Shown: positions 1-8,045, numbered from the stretch's first letter. The stretch is 64,000 nucleotides of DNA from an uncultured Faecalibacterium sp. (GCA_944385995.1 CALWZL010000004.1:1-64000); one strand, 5' to 3'. Numbers and translations are program-made. Notes: generated by a model from the letters alone, not told the origin.

Positions 1-76
1 CTTTCCACCAGGCGGCGGGCAGCTTCCCGCATCCGCACCTCGTTCAGATAGGTGATGGGAGGCTTGCCGGTCTCCT
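1..76 (-). pseudogene. AraC-family regulator, HTH fragment at window edge
   Basis: Read on the minus strand, these bases translate to a stretch ending KPPITYLNEVRMREAARRL. This resembles the last helices of AraC/XylS DNA-binding domains (pattern G-x-P-x-x-Y-L-x-x-x-R-x-x-x-A-x-x-L-L). The similarity fades near base 76-80, where the opposite strand begins to read as a PTS permease tail. Two unrelated gene fragments therefore meet here. It is either a deletion junction or an assembly join near a contig edge. Recognition is by pattern only and the fragment is short. Confidence 0.35.
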
Positions 77-78
77 TT

Positions 79-150
79 GTCGGGTCTTTCATCCTGACCT
101 GGCTGTTCGGCTTCAGCGACAAGATGCTGGAACAGGAGAACGCGCAGTAA
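79..150 (+). CDS. C-terminal tail of a PTS EIIC permease (partial)
   Basis: The plus frame ending in TAA at 148-150 reads SFILTWLFGFSDKMLEQ and a few more residues. This resembles the last transmembrane segment and tail of glucose/beta-glucoside-type PTS permeases. An in-frame TAG at 49-51 cuts it off upstream, inside the AraC-like stretch of the other strand, so only the end of the gene survives. A good intrinsic terminator follows at once, as expected for a true gene end. Its normal partner would be a sugar-uptake operon feeding the downstream glucuronidase, but that link is inference. Confidence 0.4.
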   Translation, partial: VGSFILTWLFGFSDKMLEQENAQ

Positions 151-159
151 ATCGTTTTT

Positions 160-194
160 GCCCCGCGGCAGCGGAATGCGCCGCGGGGCTTTTT
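160..194 (+). terminator. Intrinsic terminator after PTS fragment
   Basis: Ten-base stem GCCCCGCGGC / GCCGCGGGGC followed by TTTTT. It separates the PTS tail from uidA. Confidence 0.8.
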
Positions 195-218
195 GAATCA
201 GAAGGAGGCATCATCGTT

Positions 219-2027
219 ATGAATTTGTCACCCCTGTATCCCGTACAGAATCAGGCCCGCTCGGTCCTCTCTCTGGATGGACTGTGGAAGTTCCAGTTTG
301 ACCCCAAGGCCCAGGGGGAGGCCGCCGGCTGGGCCAAGGGCCTGCCGGCTCCCATCTCAATGCCGGTACCCGCCAGCTTTTCGGATTTCTTCACCACCCA
401 TGAGGAGAGGGACTACGTCGGCGACTTCTGGTATGAGACCGACTTCTTCCTGCCCCAGCAGTATCCCGAGAAGGTCTATGTCCGGTTTGGCAGCGTGACC
501 CATCGGGCCGTGATCTACTGCAACGGCGTAGAGGTGGCCCGGCATGAGGGCGGGTTCCTGCCCATCCTGGCCGATGTCACCGCCGCCGCCCATCGCGGCC
601 AGGTGAACCGGCTGACGGTTCGTGCCAACAACGAGCTGAGCGAGCGTACCCTGCCCTGCGGCACCCAGAAGGTACTGGCTGACGGCCGGAAGATCAGCAA
701 ACCCTATTTTGACTTCTACAACTATTCCGGCATCCAGCGGAGCGTCTGGCTGGTGGGCACCCCTGCCGAGGCCATCACCGACTACAGTCTCTCCTATGAG
801 CTGGAGGGGGCCGACGCCCTGGTTCACTACCAGGTGGAGGGCGGCGGCGACCGGACCATCCGGGTGTCCCTGGTGGATGCCGAGGGCCATACCGTGGCCC
901 GGGGCGAAGGCCGGACCGGTACCCTGCGGGTGGCAGCTGTCCATCTGTGGCAGGTCCGCAACGCCTATCTCTACCGCTTTGTCATCCAAGCAGGGGAGGG
1001 CTATGACTGCTACGAGGAGAAAATTGGGATCCGCACGGTCAAAATCGAGGGACACCATATCCTCATCAATGGCAAACCCGTCTATCTGAAGGGCTTCGGC
1101 AAACACGAGGATTTCGACATCATCGGCCGCGGCTTCAGCTGGGCAGTGGCCAAGCGGGATTTCGAGTGCATGAAGTGGACCGGCGCCAACTGCTTCCGCA
1201 CCAGTCACTATCCCTACGCTGAGGAGTGGTACCAGATGGCGGACGAGGAGGGATTCCTCATCATCGACGAGGTGCCCGCCGTGGGCATGATGCGCTCCAC
1301 CCACAACTTTGCGGCAGCCGGCACCGGCCAGTACACCTATTTCTTCGAGACGCCCACCGTCCCTGAACTGTTGAACAACCACAAGCAGCAGGTGTCCGAG
1401 ATGATGGCCCGGGACAAAAATCACGCCTGTGTCATCGCCTGGAGCCTCTTCAATGAGCCCGAGACCACCAGCGAGTATGCCCGGACCTATTTCAGCGAGG
1501 TCTTTGCCCATGCCCGGACCCTGGACCCCCAGCACCGGCCCCTGACCGGCGCCTTCGAGAAGAACAGCGCCCCTGACAAGTGCCGCTGCTACGACCTGTG
1601 CGACATGATCTGCCTCAACCGGTACTATGGCTGGTACATCAGCGGCGGCCCGGAGATCGAGGAGGCCGAGGAAAAGTTCCGGGCCGAGATGGACAAGTGG
1701 GCCGCCAAGAAGCTGGATGTTCCCTTTGTCTTTACCGAGTTCGGCACCGACACCCTGGCCACCGAGCACAAGCTGCCCAGCGTCATGTGGAGCCAGGAAT
1801 ACCAGAATGAGTATCTGGAGCGGAATTTTGGCGTCTTTGACAGCTACGACTTTGTCCAGGGAGAACTGGTCTGGAATTTTGCCGACTTCCAGACCACCGA
1901 GGGCATCATGCGGGTCAATGGCAACAAGAAGGGCATCTTCACCCGCCAGCGTCAGCCCAAGGATGCGGCCTTTGTCTTTAAGGGCCGCTGGGAGAAGCTG
2001 CCGGAGGACTACAAAGGGCAGGCCTGA
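219..2027 (+). CDS. uidA: Beta-glucuronidase (GH2)
   Basis: This 602-residue protein is the length of E. coli UidA (603). It hydrolyses beta-D-glucuronides in the cytoplasm, releasing glucuronate and the aglycone. The order is the GH2 sugar-binding domain, the immunoglobulin-like domain and the TIM barrel. The acid/base Glu is E413 in the NEP motif and the nucleophile is E507 in TEFGTD. The glucuronate-specific N-x-K signature is present as N569/K571, which argues for glucuronidase over galactosidase. A loop near residues 362-385 (MRSTHNFAAAGTG region) sits where active-site loop 1 of gut enzymes lies. ATG 219 follows AGGAGG at 203-208. It lies between two terminators, so it may be transcribed alone. 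No signal peptide is seen. Confidence 0.95.
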   Translation: MNLSPLYPVQNQARSVLSLDGLWKFQFDPKAQGEAAGWAKGLPAPISMPVPASFSDFFTTHEERDYVGDFWYETDFFLPQQYPEKVYVRFGSVTHRAVIYCNGVEVARHEGGFLPILADVTAAAHRGQVNRLTVRANNELSERTLPCGTQKVLADGRKISKPYFDFYNYSGIQRSVWLVGTPAEAITDYSLSYELEGADALVHYQVEGGGDRTIRVSLVDAEGHTVARGEGRTGTLRVAAVHLWQVRNAYLYRFVIQAGEGYDCYEEKIGIRTVKIEGHHILINGKPVYLKGFGKHEDFDIIGRGFSWAVAKRDFECMKWTGANCFRTSHYPYAEEWYQMADEEGFLIIDEVPAVGMMRSTHNFAAAGTGQYTYFFETPTVPELLNNHKQQVSEMMARDKNHACVIAWSLFNEPETTSEYARTYFSEVFAHARTLDPQHRPLTGAFEKNSAPDKCRCYDLCDMICLNRYYGWYISGGPEIEEAEEKFRAEMDKWAAKKLDVPFVFTEFGTDTLATEHKLPSVMWSQEYQNEYLERNFGVFDSYDFVQGELVWNFADFQTTEGIMRVNGNKKGIFTRQRQPKDAAFVFKGRWEKLPEDYKGQA

Positions 2028-2068
2028 TGCAGGCACCCGGAATTCGGAAAATCCAATGATCGGCTCAG

Positions 2069-2106
2069 GCAGGGCGTTCCCGGCGGGGAATGCCCTGCTT
2101 TTCTTT
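2069..2106 (+). terminator. Intrinsic terminator of uidA
   Basis: Stem GCAGGGCGTTCCC with GGGAATGCCCTGC, followed by a T-rich run (TTTTCTTTT). Confidence 0.8.
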
Positions 2107-2158
2107 TCCCCTTGCCGCCGGAGAACGGGTTTGGGTGATACCATTTGAAAGGCCGTTA

Positions 2159-2167
2159 TGGTATAAT
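2159..2167 (+). promoter_or_regulatory. Extended -10 promoter
   Basis: TGGTATAAT (TG-n-TATAAT) at 2159-2167, about 30 bases before the DUF1653 start. No good -35 at the usual spacing, as often seen with extended -10 promoters. Confidence 0.55.
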
Positions 2168-2197
2168 GGTCTTACTTTAAAACAGGAGAAAACAGAG

Positions 2198-2425
2198 ATG
2201 AAAGCATTCCAGTATGACATCCAGCCCGGGCGGTATCGCCACTTCAAGGGACGGGAATACCAGGTGATCGGGATGGCCCGTCACAGCGAGACCGAAGAAG
2301 AGATGGTGGTCTACCGTCCCCTCTATGGAGACGGCGGCCTGTGGGTGCGCCCGGCCGCCATGTGGTGCGAACCGGTGGAACGGGATGGAAAGGTACAGCC
2401 CCGCTTTGCCTATGTGGGAGAGTGA
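2198..2425 (+). CDS. DUF1653 family small protein
   Basis: This 75-residue protein begins MKAFQYDIQPGRYRHFKG and includes YRPLYGDGGLWVRP, the hallmark of DUF1653: compact, about 70 residues, with G-x-Y-x-H-F-K-G-x-x-Y and Y-x-x-L-Y-G. The biochemical function of the family is unknown. ATG 2198 is chosen because ACAGGAGA lies just upstream; longer in-frame extensions run back into the uidA terminator. It is followed after 6 bases by the fdhD-like gene, so the two are probably co-transcribed. Confidence 0.8.
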   Translation: MKAFQYDIQPGRYRHFKGREYQVIGMARHSETEEEMVVYRPLYGDGGLWVRPAAMWCEPVERDGKVQPRFAYVGE

Positions 2426-2431
2426 GGGCCT

Positions 2432-3187
2432 ATGCAGATCCAGGATCTTTTTGGCGCCCGGCCGGGCTGCGAAAGGGCATGCCTGCCGGATGGCAGCGAG
2501 GCTGTGCTGGCAGCTGAACATGGAGCCGCCATTCTGGTCAACGGACAGCCTGCCTTCCGGGTGGTGTGCACCCCGGCCATGCTGCCGGAGCTGGCGTTGG
2601 GCCGCCTGCTGACGGAAGGGTGGATCGCGTCGGCCCGGGAGGTGGAGCAAATCCAGGTCCGGGCCGATGGGATGGAAATCCGGGTGGAGCTGTCCCATCC
2701 GCTGGCAGCCCGCAGAGCCGCCGACCAGGAGGTGGCCAGCAGCACCGATCAGCTGCCGCTGAGCAGCCCGGCGGAACTGTGCCCGCTGCGCCTGGCGCCG
2801 CAGATTGCGCTGTGCCCGGCATGGGTGGAAACCCTGACCGCTGCCATGAGCGCCGGCCTTCCGCTCTACCGTGCCACCCGGGCGGTGCACAGCTGTTTGG
2901 TGCTGTATCGGGGGGAGATTGTCTGTCAGTGCGAGGACCTGGGACGGCACAATGCGATGGATAAGGCTGTGGGTCGTATGATGCTGGAGGGGATACCTCT
3001 GGCCGAATGCGTTCTGTACACCAGCGGACGGGTGCCGGTGGACATGGTGCGCAAGGCAATCCGGGCGGGGGTGCCGGCCCTTGTCAGCAAGAGCATGCCC
3101 ACCGTCCAATCCCTGGCGCTGGCAGCCAGATACCGGATGCAGCTTCTGTGTGCAAAGAAAAATCCGGGGTTTTGTCAAACCATGTAA
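2432..3187 (+). CDS. FdhD-like sulfurtransferase, divergent
   Basis: This 251-residue protein matches the FdhD/NarQ fold. Residues 165-180 (CQCEDLGRHNAMDKAVG) and 197-230 (TSGRVPVDMV..., then LVSKSMPT) are the conserved GRHNA-x-DK, SGR and S-x-S-A/M-P-T blocks. FdhD passes sulfur from a cysteine desulfurase to the Mo/W-bis-pterin cofactor so that the enzyme becomes active. The usual CGxCG sulfur-transfer loop of formate-dehydrogenase FdhD is not seen; cysteines at 117, 128 and 155 are the nearest candidates. No formate dehydrogenase lies nearby, but an AOR-family enzyme does, so its client may be that enzyme. Family assignment is firm; the client is inference. Confidence 0.8.
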   Translation: MQIQDLFGARPGCERACLPDGSEAVLAAEHGAAILVNGQPAFRVVCTPAMLPELALGRLLTEGWIASAREVEQIQVRADGMEIRVELSHPLAARRAADQEVASSTDQLPLSSPAELCPLRLAPQIALCPAWVETLTAAMSAGLPLYRATRAVHSCLVLYRGEIVCQCEDLGRHNAMDKAVGRMMLEGIPLAECVLYTSGRVPVDMVRKAIRAGVPALVSKSMPTVQSLALAARYRMQLLCAKKNPGFCQTM

Positions 3188-3226
3188 AAGCAAGATGACA
3201 AAATAGGAAAAAAGTGAAAGTTTGGG

Positions 3227-3256
3227 TTGACTTACATTTTCGGCCCATGGTAATAT
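3227..3256 (+). promoter_or_regulatory. Strong promoter of the AOR operon
   Basis: TTGACT at 3227-3232 and TAATAT at 3251-3256, spacer 18. Transcription would start near 3263, giving a leader of about 94 bases before the FMN-binding protein. Confidence 0.65.
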
Positions 3257-3262
3257 ACCGGT

Positions 3263-3356
3263 GAAAGACCGTTCCGCTTGTTGCAGCAGGCCGAGCGGTC
3301 GTTTTCATGCAGGGGGATACCCCCTCTGCGGACACAAAAAACAGGCAGGTGATAAC
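3263..3356 (+). promoter_or_regulatory. Structured leader of the AOR operon
   Basis: The leader can form an outer hairpin GACCG...CGGTC (about 3266-3300) and a tight hairpin GCAGGGGG-ATA-CCCCCTCTGC (about 3309-3329), then CAGGCAGGTG before the ATG. There is no poly-T after either hairpin. It does not match any riboswitch that I can recognise from sequence alone. A cofactor- or metal-sensing role is possible only by position. Confidence 0.35.
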
Positions 3357-4274
3357 ATGAAGCAGGCAACCAACCCGTTTGCCCCAGTCCCGCTGTGGCG
3401 CAAACAATGGCCGGGCTATGCAGCCATGAGCGTTGCGACCATTGCAATGGCGGTCGGTCTGATCTCCTTGCAGCATGCGCGTACCACGGTTGCCGGTACC
3501 CTGCTGCCGGTGTCGGAGGCGGATGCAGCCATCTACGGGATCAGCGCAGTGTACCAGCTCGACGACGGCAGCTACCGCGTGGAGGGAACCCGGAAAGGCT
3601 TCCAGAGCGATGTGCAGGCTGCTGTGACCCTGGACGCGGAAGGCAATGTCTCCAGCGTGGAAATTCTCTCCCAGGCAGAGACCGACACCCTGGGCGGCCA
3701 GTGCGTCGACCCGGCGTTTACCTCCCAGTACCAGGGCGCCGCTCCCTTTACGCTGGCAGGCAAAAGCTACACCGTGACCGACCCGGCCACCGGTGCAGCC
3801 TATGCCGCGGCCGGCAGCGCATCGGAGGACGTTTCCGCCGCTGCGGATTTTGACCCGGCGCAGTGGAACGTCTCGGATACTTCCCCGGAAGCAGAGGCCA
3901 CCCGCAGGATGTACCAGGCCGGACTGACCCGCTCTGCTGTGAACGGTCAGGCTCTGAGCGATGAACTGATTCCCCCCATGGACTCCAGCCCCGAAGCAGT
4001 GGCAAGCCGCAAGCTGTACACGGCCGGTCTGAGCAAGAGCGCCATGGATGGCGAGGAGCAGGCGTCGCCCTTTGCAGACTGGTCTGCAGAACAGCAGGCG
4101 GCCTACCGTCTGGCACAGGCGAATCTGACCGCGGAAACGTCGGAGGCCGGCTCTGTCAGCGTCGACCTCACCCCGGTGGACGCACTTTCGGGCGCGACCA
4201 TTACTTCGACGGCGGTAACGGACATCGTCAACAATTCGTATTTCTATGTGACCGAGGTGCTCAGCGCAGAGTGA
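3357..4274 (+). CDS. Membrane-anchored FMN-binding protein (RnfG/NqrC-like domain) with inserted repeats
   Basis: A 305-residue protein. Residues 19-38 form one transmembrane helix; the rest should be outside the cell. Residues 79-130 resemble the first half of the FMN-binding domain (V-x-x-L-S-Q-A-E-T-D-T-L-G), and D275-x-x-S-G-A-T281 is the covalent-FMN attachment motif used by ApbE flavin transferases, with T281 as acceptor. Between the halves is an unusual insertion of roughly 110 residues holding three repeats at 176-198, 211-233 and 243-265 (pattern S-x-E-x-x-A-x-R-x-x-Y-x-A-x-L). It is first in an operon with a ferredoxin and AOR, so it probably exchanges electrons with them. ATG 3357 is chosen over upstream frames because the promoter lies at 3227-3256. 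No apbE is in the window. Confidence 0.75.
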   Translation: MKQATNPFAPVPLWRKQWPGYAAMSVATIAMAVGLISLQHARTTVAGTLLPVSEADAAIYGISAVYQLDDGSYRVEGTRKGFQSDVQAAVTLDAEGNVSSVEILSQAETDTLGGQCVDPAFTSQYQGAAPFTLAGKSYTVTDPATGAAYAAAGSASEDVSAAADFDPAQWNVSDTSPEAEATRRMYQAGLTRSAVNGQALSDELIPPMDSSPEAVASRKLYTAGLSKSAMDGEEQASPFADWSAEQQAAYRLAQANLTAETSEAGSVSVDLTPVDALSGATITSTAVTDIVNNSYFYVTEVLSAE

Positions 4275-4296
4275 CCTCAACGGAGGAATGGAAACT

Positions 4297-4941
4297 ATGG
4301 CAAAAACCGATTTTCTGACGGCTGACATGACCCGCCGCCAGTTCATGAAGATCTCGGGCAAGAGCCTTGCAGGGCTCACCCTCTCCGCATCCATGCTGTC
4401 CCTCTTTGGCTGCTCCCAGGAGCAGGTCGACAACGGCGCCGTGGCCACCTGGGCGCTGCCCCAGGGCCTGCTGGTGGTCAACGCAGACCTGTGCACCGGC
4501 TGCCAGCGCTGCGAAATCAACTGCACCCTGACCAATGACGGCGTCTGCTCGTCCTACATCAGCCGGGTCAAGATTCAGCGCCGCCTCAACCTGGACGGCG
4601 CCGGCAACGGCTTGCTGTCGGGCGACGAGAACTGCTGGGTCTATTTCCCGGATACCTGCCGCCAGTGTGAGGACCCCGCCTGCGGCAATGCCTGCCCGCA
4701 GCAGGCCATCACCACCAATGAGCAGGGCATCCGCGTGGTGGACACCGACAAGTGCATCGGCTGCGGCGCCTGTGTCGAGGCCTGCCCCTGGCACATGCCC
4801 ACCGTCAACCCGGAGACCGGCAAGTCGTCCAAGTGCATCGCCTGCGGTGCCTGTGTGGCAGGCTGCCCGTCCGGCGCTCTGTCCATCGTGGACTGGGATG
4901 CCGTCACCAGTGCAGCACAGGCTGCCTACATGGACCTGTAA
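4297..4941 (+). CDS. Tat-exported 4x[4Fe-4S] ferredoxin, YdhY/DmsB-like
   Basis: The protein opens with a TRRQFMK Tat motif followed by a hydrophobic stretch and a lipobox-like LFGC, so it is likely a Tat-exported lipoprotein on the outer face of the membrane. Four cysteine groups follow: CTGCQRCEINC, CRQCEDPACGNAC, CIGCGACVEAC and CIACGACVAGC, giving 16 ligands for four [4Fe-4S] clusters. This is the pattern of DmsB/HycB/YdhY electron-transfer subunits. ATG 4297 is preferred: GGAGG at 4282-4286 is 10 bases away, while the in-frame ATG at 4288 is only 1 base from it. It precedes the AOR gene by 12 bases, as ydhY precedes ydhV in E. coli. Confidence 0.85.
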   Translation: MAKTDFLTADMTRRQFMKISGKSLAGLTLSASMLSLFGCSQEQVDNGAVATWALPQGLLVVNADLCTGCQRCEINCTLTNDGVCSSYISRVKIQRRLNLDGAGNGLLSGDENCWVYFPDTCRQCEDPACGNACPQQAITTNEQGIRVVDTDKCIGCGACVEACPWHMPTVNPETGKSSKCIACGACVAGCPSGALSIVDWDAVTSAAQAAYMDL

Positions 4942-4953
4942 GGAGGAACTACA

Positions 4954-7107
4954 ATGGCTGAAACTTATGGCTGGGCAGGCAAGATCCTGCGCGTCAACCT
5001 GAGCACCGGTGAGATCACCACCGAAGACGATACCCAATATCATGAGTACATCGGCGGTATGGGCATGGCCTACCGCATCATGTACGATGAAGCCCCGATG
5101 GATCTGGACCCCTACGACGAAAAGGCCCTGGTCATCTTTGGCGTCGGCCCTCTGACCGGTTCCGGCGTGCCCTGCTCCGGCCGGATGAACGTCACCTTCC
5201 GTTCCACCTGGTCCAAGGGCAAGTCCATCATCGACGGCCACATGGGCGGCCACATCGGTCCCATGCTGAAGTATGCCGGCTATGACGGGATCGTGATTTC
5301 CGGCATCTCCTCCACCCCCGTCTATCTGCGCATCGAGGACGACCAGGTCTCGCTGGAGGACGCCTCCGAGATCTGGGGCAAGGGCACCTTTGCCTCCAAC
5401 AAGTGGCTGATCGAGCAGAACGGCCGGGAGTTTGAGTCCGCTTCCATCGGCCCCGCCGGTGAGCATCTGGTGGACTACTCCACCATGAATACCAGCTTCG
5501 GCAACTCCGCCGGCGCCGGCCTGGGCGCCGCTCTGGGCAACAAGAAGCTGAAGGGCATCGTCGTCCGCGGCACCGGCAGCGTCAAGGTTGCCGATCCCCA
5601 GAAGGTCCTGGAGCTGTGCAACTACATGCTGGGCAACCTGATCGGCGGCAACAACAACCACAACGTCCCCGCACAGCCCCAGAGCTGGGCCGAGTACAGC
5701 GCCACCTCCGGCAACAACCGCTGGGCCGGCGCTCCGGGCCGTATGTGGAAGAAGGCCCCCGGCGGCCCGGTGGATACCGGCGAGCAGCCCTACAACGACA
5801 TCAACAAGATTGCGCTGCGCTGCTTCAAGGGCTACTTTGACTTTGGCGCACCGGCTGCCGAGTACACCGTCAAGAATGGCGGCTGCTCTTCCTGCCCCAT
5901 CCGCTGCTACACCGAGTACGACATCGACCCGCTGGCCGATTACGACCTGCCCACCCACAACTCCAACACCTGCATGCCCGTCCTGTACGGCGACCGTGCT
6001 TACCCCTACGGCATCCACGACTTCAAGTATGAGGGCGACGCCAAGCTGGTCATCAACCTGGCCTGGGCCCACGCGGTGGACGATATGGGTCTGTGGGACA
6101 ACTACGGCAACCTGAACCGCGACATCCAGTGGTTCCTGAACCTGCCCCGGGAGGAAGCGCTCAAGTACGTCAGCGCCGAGGAATATGATTCCCTGCCCTG
6201 GGAGTGGTGCAAGGCCGGCGATCCCCGCTGGGAAGTGGAGCTGATCCGCCGGATGGCCTACGGCGAGGGCGACCTGTCGGTCATCGCCAAGGGCACCCTG
6301 GCCATGATGGAGAAGTTCGGCCTGCCCGAGAGCTGGCTGGACCGCGACGACAGCGCCACCAACTCCAACCTGATGTACAACGGCTATCCCAACCACCACG
6401 GCCCTGCTGAGGCATGGCAGGTTGGCATGCTGTACAACCTGGTTTTCAACCGCGACTGCATGATCCACGAGATTGTCTGTGAGACCGGTTCCGGCGCACC
6501 CTATGAGGTGACCAAGAAGGTCATGGAGGACTTCTTCGGCGAGGGCTGCTACGACCGCGCCAAGGCCTACACCCCCATCAACGAGAACAAGGTCAAGCTG
6601 GCCGCCTACTGCGTCAACGACAAGAACTTCCACGACTCCGCCACCCTGTGCAACTGGATGTGGCCCATGACCCAGTCTCCCTCCAAGGAGCGGAATTACA
6701 AGGGCGACCTGGACCTGCAGGCGGATTTCATGACCGCCGTCACCGGCGAGACCTACACCCAGGCCGGCCTGCAGGAGACCGGCGAGAAGATCACCCAGAT
6801 GCTGCGCGCCATGACCGCCATCAGCTTCCAGCTGAACTGCGGCAGCGCCAACCTGCGCCAGGAGCACGACGCCATCTGCGACTGGGTCTTTGACAAGGAG
6901 CCTGACTTCCAGGCCTTTGAGGAGGGCACCACCAAGCTGGACCGCGCCGACATGGAGAAGGCCAAGGATATGTTCTACGAGGTGTACGGCTGGGACAAGG
7001 AGACCGGCGTGCCCACCCGTGAGACCCTGGAGAAGTTCGGTCTGTCCGACATGGCCGACGATCTGGAGGCCCGCGGCATTTACAGCCAGACGGCAGCTGC
7101 TGAATAA
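4954..7107 (+). CDS. AOR-family tungsten-containing oxidoreductase (YdhV-like)
   Basis: A 717-residue protein of the aldehyde:ferredoxin oxidoreductase family (usually 600-720). The N-terminal part, W-A-G-K-I-L-R-V-N-L-S-T-G and G-G-x-G-M-A-Y, is the AOR N-terminal domain. The cluster ligands are C311-x2-C314-x3-C318 plus C566 in DSATLC, matching the CxxCxxxC ... DxxGLC layout of AOR. Such enzymes carry a bis-pterin W (or Mo) centre and one [4Fe-4S] cluster and oxidise aldehydes or reduce acids; the substrate here is unknown. There is no Tat leader on this subunit, although its partner ferredoxin has one. Gene order with the ferredoxin and the next gene is that of ydhY-V-W. Cofactor genes follow directly downstream. 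Confidence 0.9.
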   Translation: MAETYGWAGKILRVNLSTGEITTEDDTQYHEYIGGMGMAYRIMYDEAPMDLDPYDEKALVIFGVGPLTGSGVPCSGRMNVTFRSTWSKGKSIIDGHMGGHIGPMLKYAGYDGIVISGISSTPVYLRIEDDQVSLEDASEIWGKGTFASNKWLIEQNGREFESASIGPAGEHLVDYSTMNTSFGNSAGAGLGAALGNKKLKGIVVRGTGSVKVADPQKVLELCNYMLGNLIGGNNNHNVPAQPQSWAEYSATSGNNRWAGAPGRMWKKAPGGPVDTGEQPYNDINKIALRCFKGYFDFGAPAAEYTVKNGGCSSCPIRCYTEYDIDPLADYDLPTHNSNTCMPVLYGDRAYPYGIHDFKYEGDAKLVINLAWAHAVDDMGLWDNYGNLNRDIQWFLNLPREEALKYVSAEEYDSLPWEWCKAGDPRWEVELIRRMAYGEGDLSVIAKGTLAMMEKFGLPESWLDRDDSATNSNLMYNGYPNHHGPAEAWQVGMLYNLVFNRDCMIHEIVCETGSGAPYEVTKKVMEDFFGEGCYDRAKAYTPINENKVKLAAYCVNDKNFHDSATLCNWMWPMTQSPSKERNYKGDLDLQADFMTAVTGETYTQAGLQETGEKITQMLRAMTAISFQLNCGSANLRQEHDAICDWVFDKEPDFQAFEEGTTKLDRADMEKAKDMFYEVYGWDKETGVPTRETLEKFGLSDMADDLEARGIYSQTAAAE

Positions 7108-7136
7108 TCCATTTTCAGAAACGAGAGGAACCAATC

Positions 7137-8045
7137 ATGTTGTTTGGCAGACGCAAACCCGGTTACACCACCACGGTGGACGGTTCGGACCCGGAGCAGG
7201 TCATCCTGGACCTGCAAAAGGCAGAGATGGCAGCCAAGAAAAAGCCCAAATCCGAGGTCTTTGACATCGATGCTGCCAGCGAGACCGCCCGCCGCCTGCA
7301 GGAGACCGGCAGTATGTTTGACGGCAGCGCCGCCAAGATGGGCGAAGATGTGATGGCCGTCGTGGAAAAGGAGACCGCCGCCCTTGCTGCAAAGCAGGCG
7401 GCCCCGTCCGATGCCCCGGAAGCCGCCGCGGATGACCCGGCCAGGCAGGACCTGCTGGACTTTCTGGCCGCCGCCCCGGAGGCAACCAATGATCCCTTTG
7501 CGGATCAGCCCACCGTCACCGCGCCGGAACTGCCCAAGCTGACCCCGGCCCAGGAGCTGGCGGGCTACATCCGCTCCCGCTCCGCCTCCGCGCTGGTCAC
7601 CCCGCACGCGCTGTTGGTGAGCGAGGTGGAGAATCTGGAGGAACTGCTGACCCAGATGGCGGCAGATCCCCAGTGCACCGACATCGTCTCCCGCCCCGGC
7701 GCCAAGGATACCTATTATTATTCCAACGCCAACATGAGCGACAACTACGCCATGATTGCCCAGCTCATCGAGGACAAGGATCTCTGCATCATGATAGCCG
7801 AGATGGTGCGGTTCAATGCCCGCATCTATCCCAGCGCCACCCCGCTGCGGTACTTCTGCCGCTCGCCCTACAACCTGTCCATGGAGGCGGTGGAGCAGAC
7901 CTGGCAGACCCTCCAGACCCGGCCGGAGTTTTCCGACATCGAGGAGCTGACCAACAATAAACACGAGCGGTTCCTCTTTTCCACCCAGTATCTGACCCGC
8001 CGCTATGCCAAGGCCATCAGCGACGTGGACGACTACTGCGACTGA
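7137..8045 (+). CDS. Uncharacterised protein in YdhW position of the AOR operon
   Basis: A 302-residue acidic protein. Residues 1-150 are low in order: Ala/Pro/Glu-rich with short helices (KAEMAAKKKPKSEVF, AAPEATNDPF). Residues 150-302 look folded, with YYYSNANMSDNYAMIAQLI, MVRFNARIYPSAT and HERFLFSTQYLTRRYAKAI. I see no cofactor motif, signal peptide or membrane segment. In E. coli ydhW occupies the same place after ydhV, and the C-terminal half may be homologous, but I cannot confirm this by eye. A chaperone-like or maturation role for the AOR enzyme is only a guess. It follows the AOR gene by 29 bases and ends the operon. Confidence 0.65.
   Translation: MLFGRRKPGYTTTVDGSDPEQVILDLQKAEMAAKKKPKSEVFDIDAASETARRLQETGSMFDGSAAKMGEDVMAVVEKETAALAAKQAAPSDAPEAAADDPARQDLLDFLAAAPEATNDPFADQPTVTAPELPKLTPAQELAGYIRSRSASALVTPHALLVSEVENLEELLTQMAADPQCTDIVSRPGAKDTYYYSNANMSDNYAMIAQLIEDKDLCIMIAEMVRFNARIYPSATPLRYFCRSPYNLSMEAVEQTWQTLQTRPEFSDIEELTNNKHERFLFSTQYLTRRYAKAISDVDDYCD

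Noticed and set aside
4261..7134. A 957-codon open frame on the minus strand opposite the AOR gene
   Set aside because: It mirrors the codon structure of the real + strand genes in GC-rich DNA, has no recognisable domain and no ribosome site.
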